A stretch of 64,000 nt of DNA from an uncultured Pseudophaeobacter sp. (lineage in GTDB: Bacteria > Pseudomonadota > Alphaproteobacteria > Rhodobacterales > Rhodobacteraceae): the NCBI GenBank assembly GCA_905479575.1, contig CAJQNB010000032.1:62001-126000 (forward strand), given 5' to 3'. This document shows, one piece after another, positions 62,946 to 64,000 of this stretch. The notes beneath the pieces are model-generated. The model made no database searches. It saw only the letters and a program-made list of their open reading frames with translations, and was not told the DNA's origin. Both the position numbers and the translations under genes were made by a program. Within the stretch, counting starts at the first letter, position 1; each line of letters opens with the position of its first letter.

Positions 62946-64000
62946 ATGGAAATGTTGTCCCTGTTTGATCAAGGCGCCTTTGCGCCCTGCCCCGCACCCT
63001 TCAATCTGGCAGCCTTTGTGCTGCGCCATGCTGTTGATCTGGCCGACAAACCAGGTCTGGAAGTTGTCGGCCCCAGCGGCCTGCAAACCTGGAGCTTTGC
63101 CCAGCTGGAAGCCGCAGTGCGCGGCACCGGCACCGGCCTGCTGCAAGCAGGGCTGACGCCCGGCCAGATCGTGCTGATGCGCCTGGGCAATACGGTTGAT
63201 TTTCCCATTGCCTATCTGGGGGCTATTGCCGCCGGTCTGGTGCCGGTACCGACATCTTCGCAGCTCACCGAAGACGAAACGGCAAAGATGATTGCCGATC
63301 TGCAGCCCGCAGCGGTGCTGCGGGACCCACAGGTCGCCTGCGCGCCCCATGACACGCAGATCCTGCTGGCGGAGTTACAGGCCATGCATGCGCTTCCCCC
63401 CTGCGCCTATGACATGGGAGATCCAAACCGGATGGCCTATGCGGTCTACACCTCGGGGACCAGCGGCAAGGCCCGCGCGGTGGCCCATGCCCACCGCGCC
63501 ATCTGGGCCCGCCAGATGATGGTGACGGGCTGGTATGATCTCAAACCCTCTGATCGGTTGCTGCATGCCGGCGCCTTCAACTGGACCTTTACCCTGGGCA
63601 CAGGCCTGATGGACCCCTGGGCCATGGGGGCCACCGCCCTGATCCCGGAACCCGGCACGGACCCAGCCGCTTTGCCAGACCTGTTGCGCCAGCATGACGC
63701 AACAATATTTGCAGCTGCCCCGGGTGTTTACCGCAAGATCCTAAAAAGCGAGACCGCTATGGAGCTTCCCAAGCTGCGCCATGGATTATGTGCGGGTGAA
63801 AAGCTCTCGTCGCATCTGCACGGCGCCTGGAACAGCACGACAGGCACCGAGCTGTATGAGGCCTATGGCATGTCCGAATGCTCCACCTTCATTTCCTCTA
63901 GCCCGGCCCATCCGGCACGCGGCGACGCGCTGGGGCAGCCGCAGCAGGGGCGCAAAGTTGCCATTCTGGGGCCTGAGGGCCCGGTGCCCCAGGGCCAGGA
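62946..64000 (+). CDS. AMP-dependent acyl-CoA ligase, partial (runs off the window)
   Basis: At least 351 residues visible from ATG 62946; the C-terminus is outside. The ANL core is clear: AVYTSGTSGKARAVAH (P-loop), LYEAYGMSECS (A5 motif). The pattern is like the benzoate/aryl- or short-chain acyl-CoA synthetases. It begins MEMLSLFDQGAF. The divergent cupin regulator is probably its controller. Substrate cannot be fixed. Confidence 0.87.
   Translation, partial: MEMLSLFDQGAFAPCPAPFNLAAFVLRHAVDLADKPGLEVVGPSGLQTWSFAQLEAAVRGTGTGLLQAGLTPGQIVLMRLGNTVDFPIAYLGAIAAGLVPVPTSSQLTEDETAKMIADLQPAAVLRDPQVACAPHDTQILLAELQAMHALPPCAYDMGDPNRMAYAVYTSGTSGKARAVAHAHRAIWARQMMVTGWYDLKPSDRLLHAGAFNWTFTLGTGLMDPWAMGATALIPEPGTDPAALPDLLRQHDATIFAAAPGVYRKILKSETAMELPKLRHGLCAGEKLSSHLHGAWNSTTGTELYEAYGMSECSTFISSSPAHPARGDALGQPQQGRKVAILGPEGPVPQGQ

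Overview
The window is a chromosomal segment of a marine alphaproteobacterium of the Roseobacter group (Rhodobacterales). The evidence is gene content and sequence style: an iscR-suf operon with a one-cysteine IscR, a CckA hybrid kinase, a GTTC-N7-GTTC SOS box at recA, an Irr-type iron box, an MttB-family methyltransferase, a RACo-type corrinoid activator, many short roseobacter proteins of unknown function, and GC-rich coding DNA with tight ATGA/GTGA overlaps. It is core genome. I see no prophage, transposase, integrase, CRISPR array or rRNA. There is one tRNA, tRNA-Gly(CCC). The first gene (HNH endonuclease, minus strand) and the last (AMP-dependent acyl-CoA ligase) are cut by the window edges.

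Layout. 0-4 kb: a pseudouridine synthase, then a carboxylesterase and an AlkA glycosylase, divergent from an MFS transporter. 3.8-8.8 kb, minus strand: a tight operon of cysS, cimA, a membrane-anchored hydrolase and a squalene/phytoene-synthase-like protein. It is preceded by a short cysteine-rich leader peptide with a perfect Shine-Dalgarno sequence, which looks like a cysteine sensor. 8.8-11.4 kb: a small outer-membrane barrel protein and an MttB-type methyltransferase with a possible upstream small ORF. 11.5-20.5 kb, minus strand: an 11-gene iscR-suf operon with two cysteine desulfurases and five non-Suf genes inside it, under a perfect Irr-type palindrome. 20.5-25.3 kb: a hydrolase, an 80-residue protein and a duplicated HD-domain protein in one operon, an SMR exporter, and typA. 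25.4-29.8 kb: a DUF1330 protein, alaS and recA. 30-36 kb: a sulfotransferase-like protein, cckA, an RsmB-type rRNA methyltransferase and guaB. 36-40.6 kb: a CoA-transferase, a RACo-type protein and a DUF2235 hydrolase. 40.6-48 kb: tRNA-Gly, a thioesterase, zwf-pgl, a radical SAM enzyme, usg and gyrA. 48-55 kb: a hypothetical protein, a DUF6614-like protein, an M32 carboxypeptidase, ctaA, a TrmJ-type methyltransferase, thiE, and a divergent HupE-like/DUF4198 pair. 56-59.5 kb: psuK-psuG (pseudouridine breakdown), a DUF502 protein and bdhA. 59.5-64 kb: a candidate small RNA, a peptide-binding protein, a small ORF, and a cupin regulator divergent from an acyl-CoA ligase.

How the parts fit. Sulfur and iron-sulfur supply dominate the first third. 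CysS draws on the cysteine pool, and the cysteine-rich leader could couple that pool to the cysS operon. The suf operon draws on the same pool through two desulfurases and is placed under iron control. One-carbon demethylation is represented by MttB and the RACo-type activator, 26 kb apart and without a corrinoid protein in the window. The strongest candidates for undescribed biology are the cysteine leader ahead of cysS and the three-hairpin transcript with its own terminator at about 59.7-59.8 kb. Next come the unexplained genes inside the suf operon.
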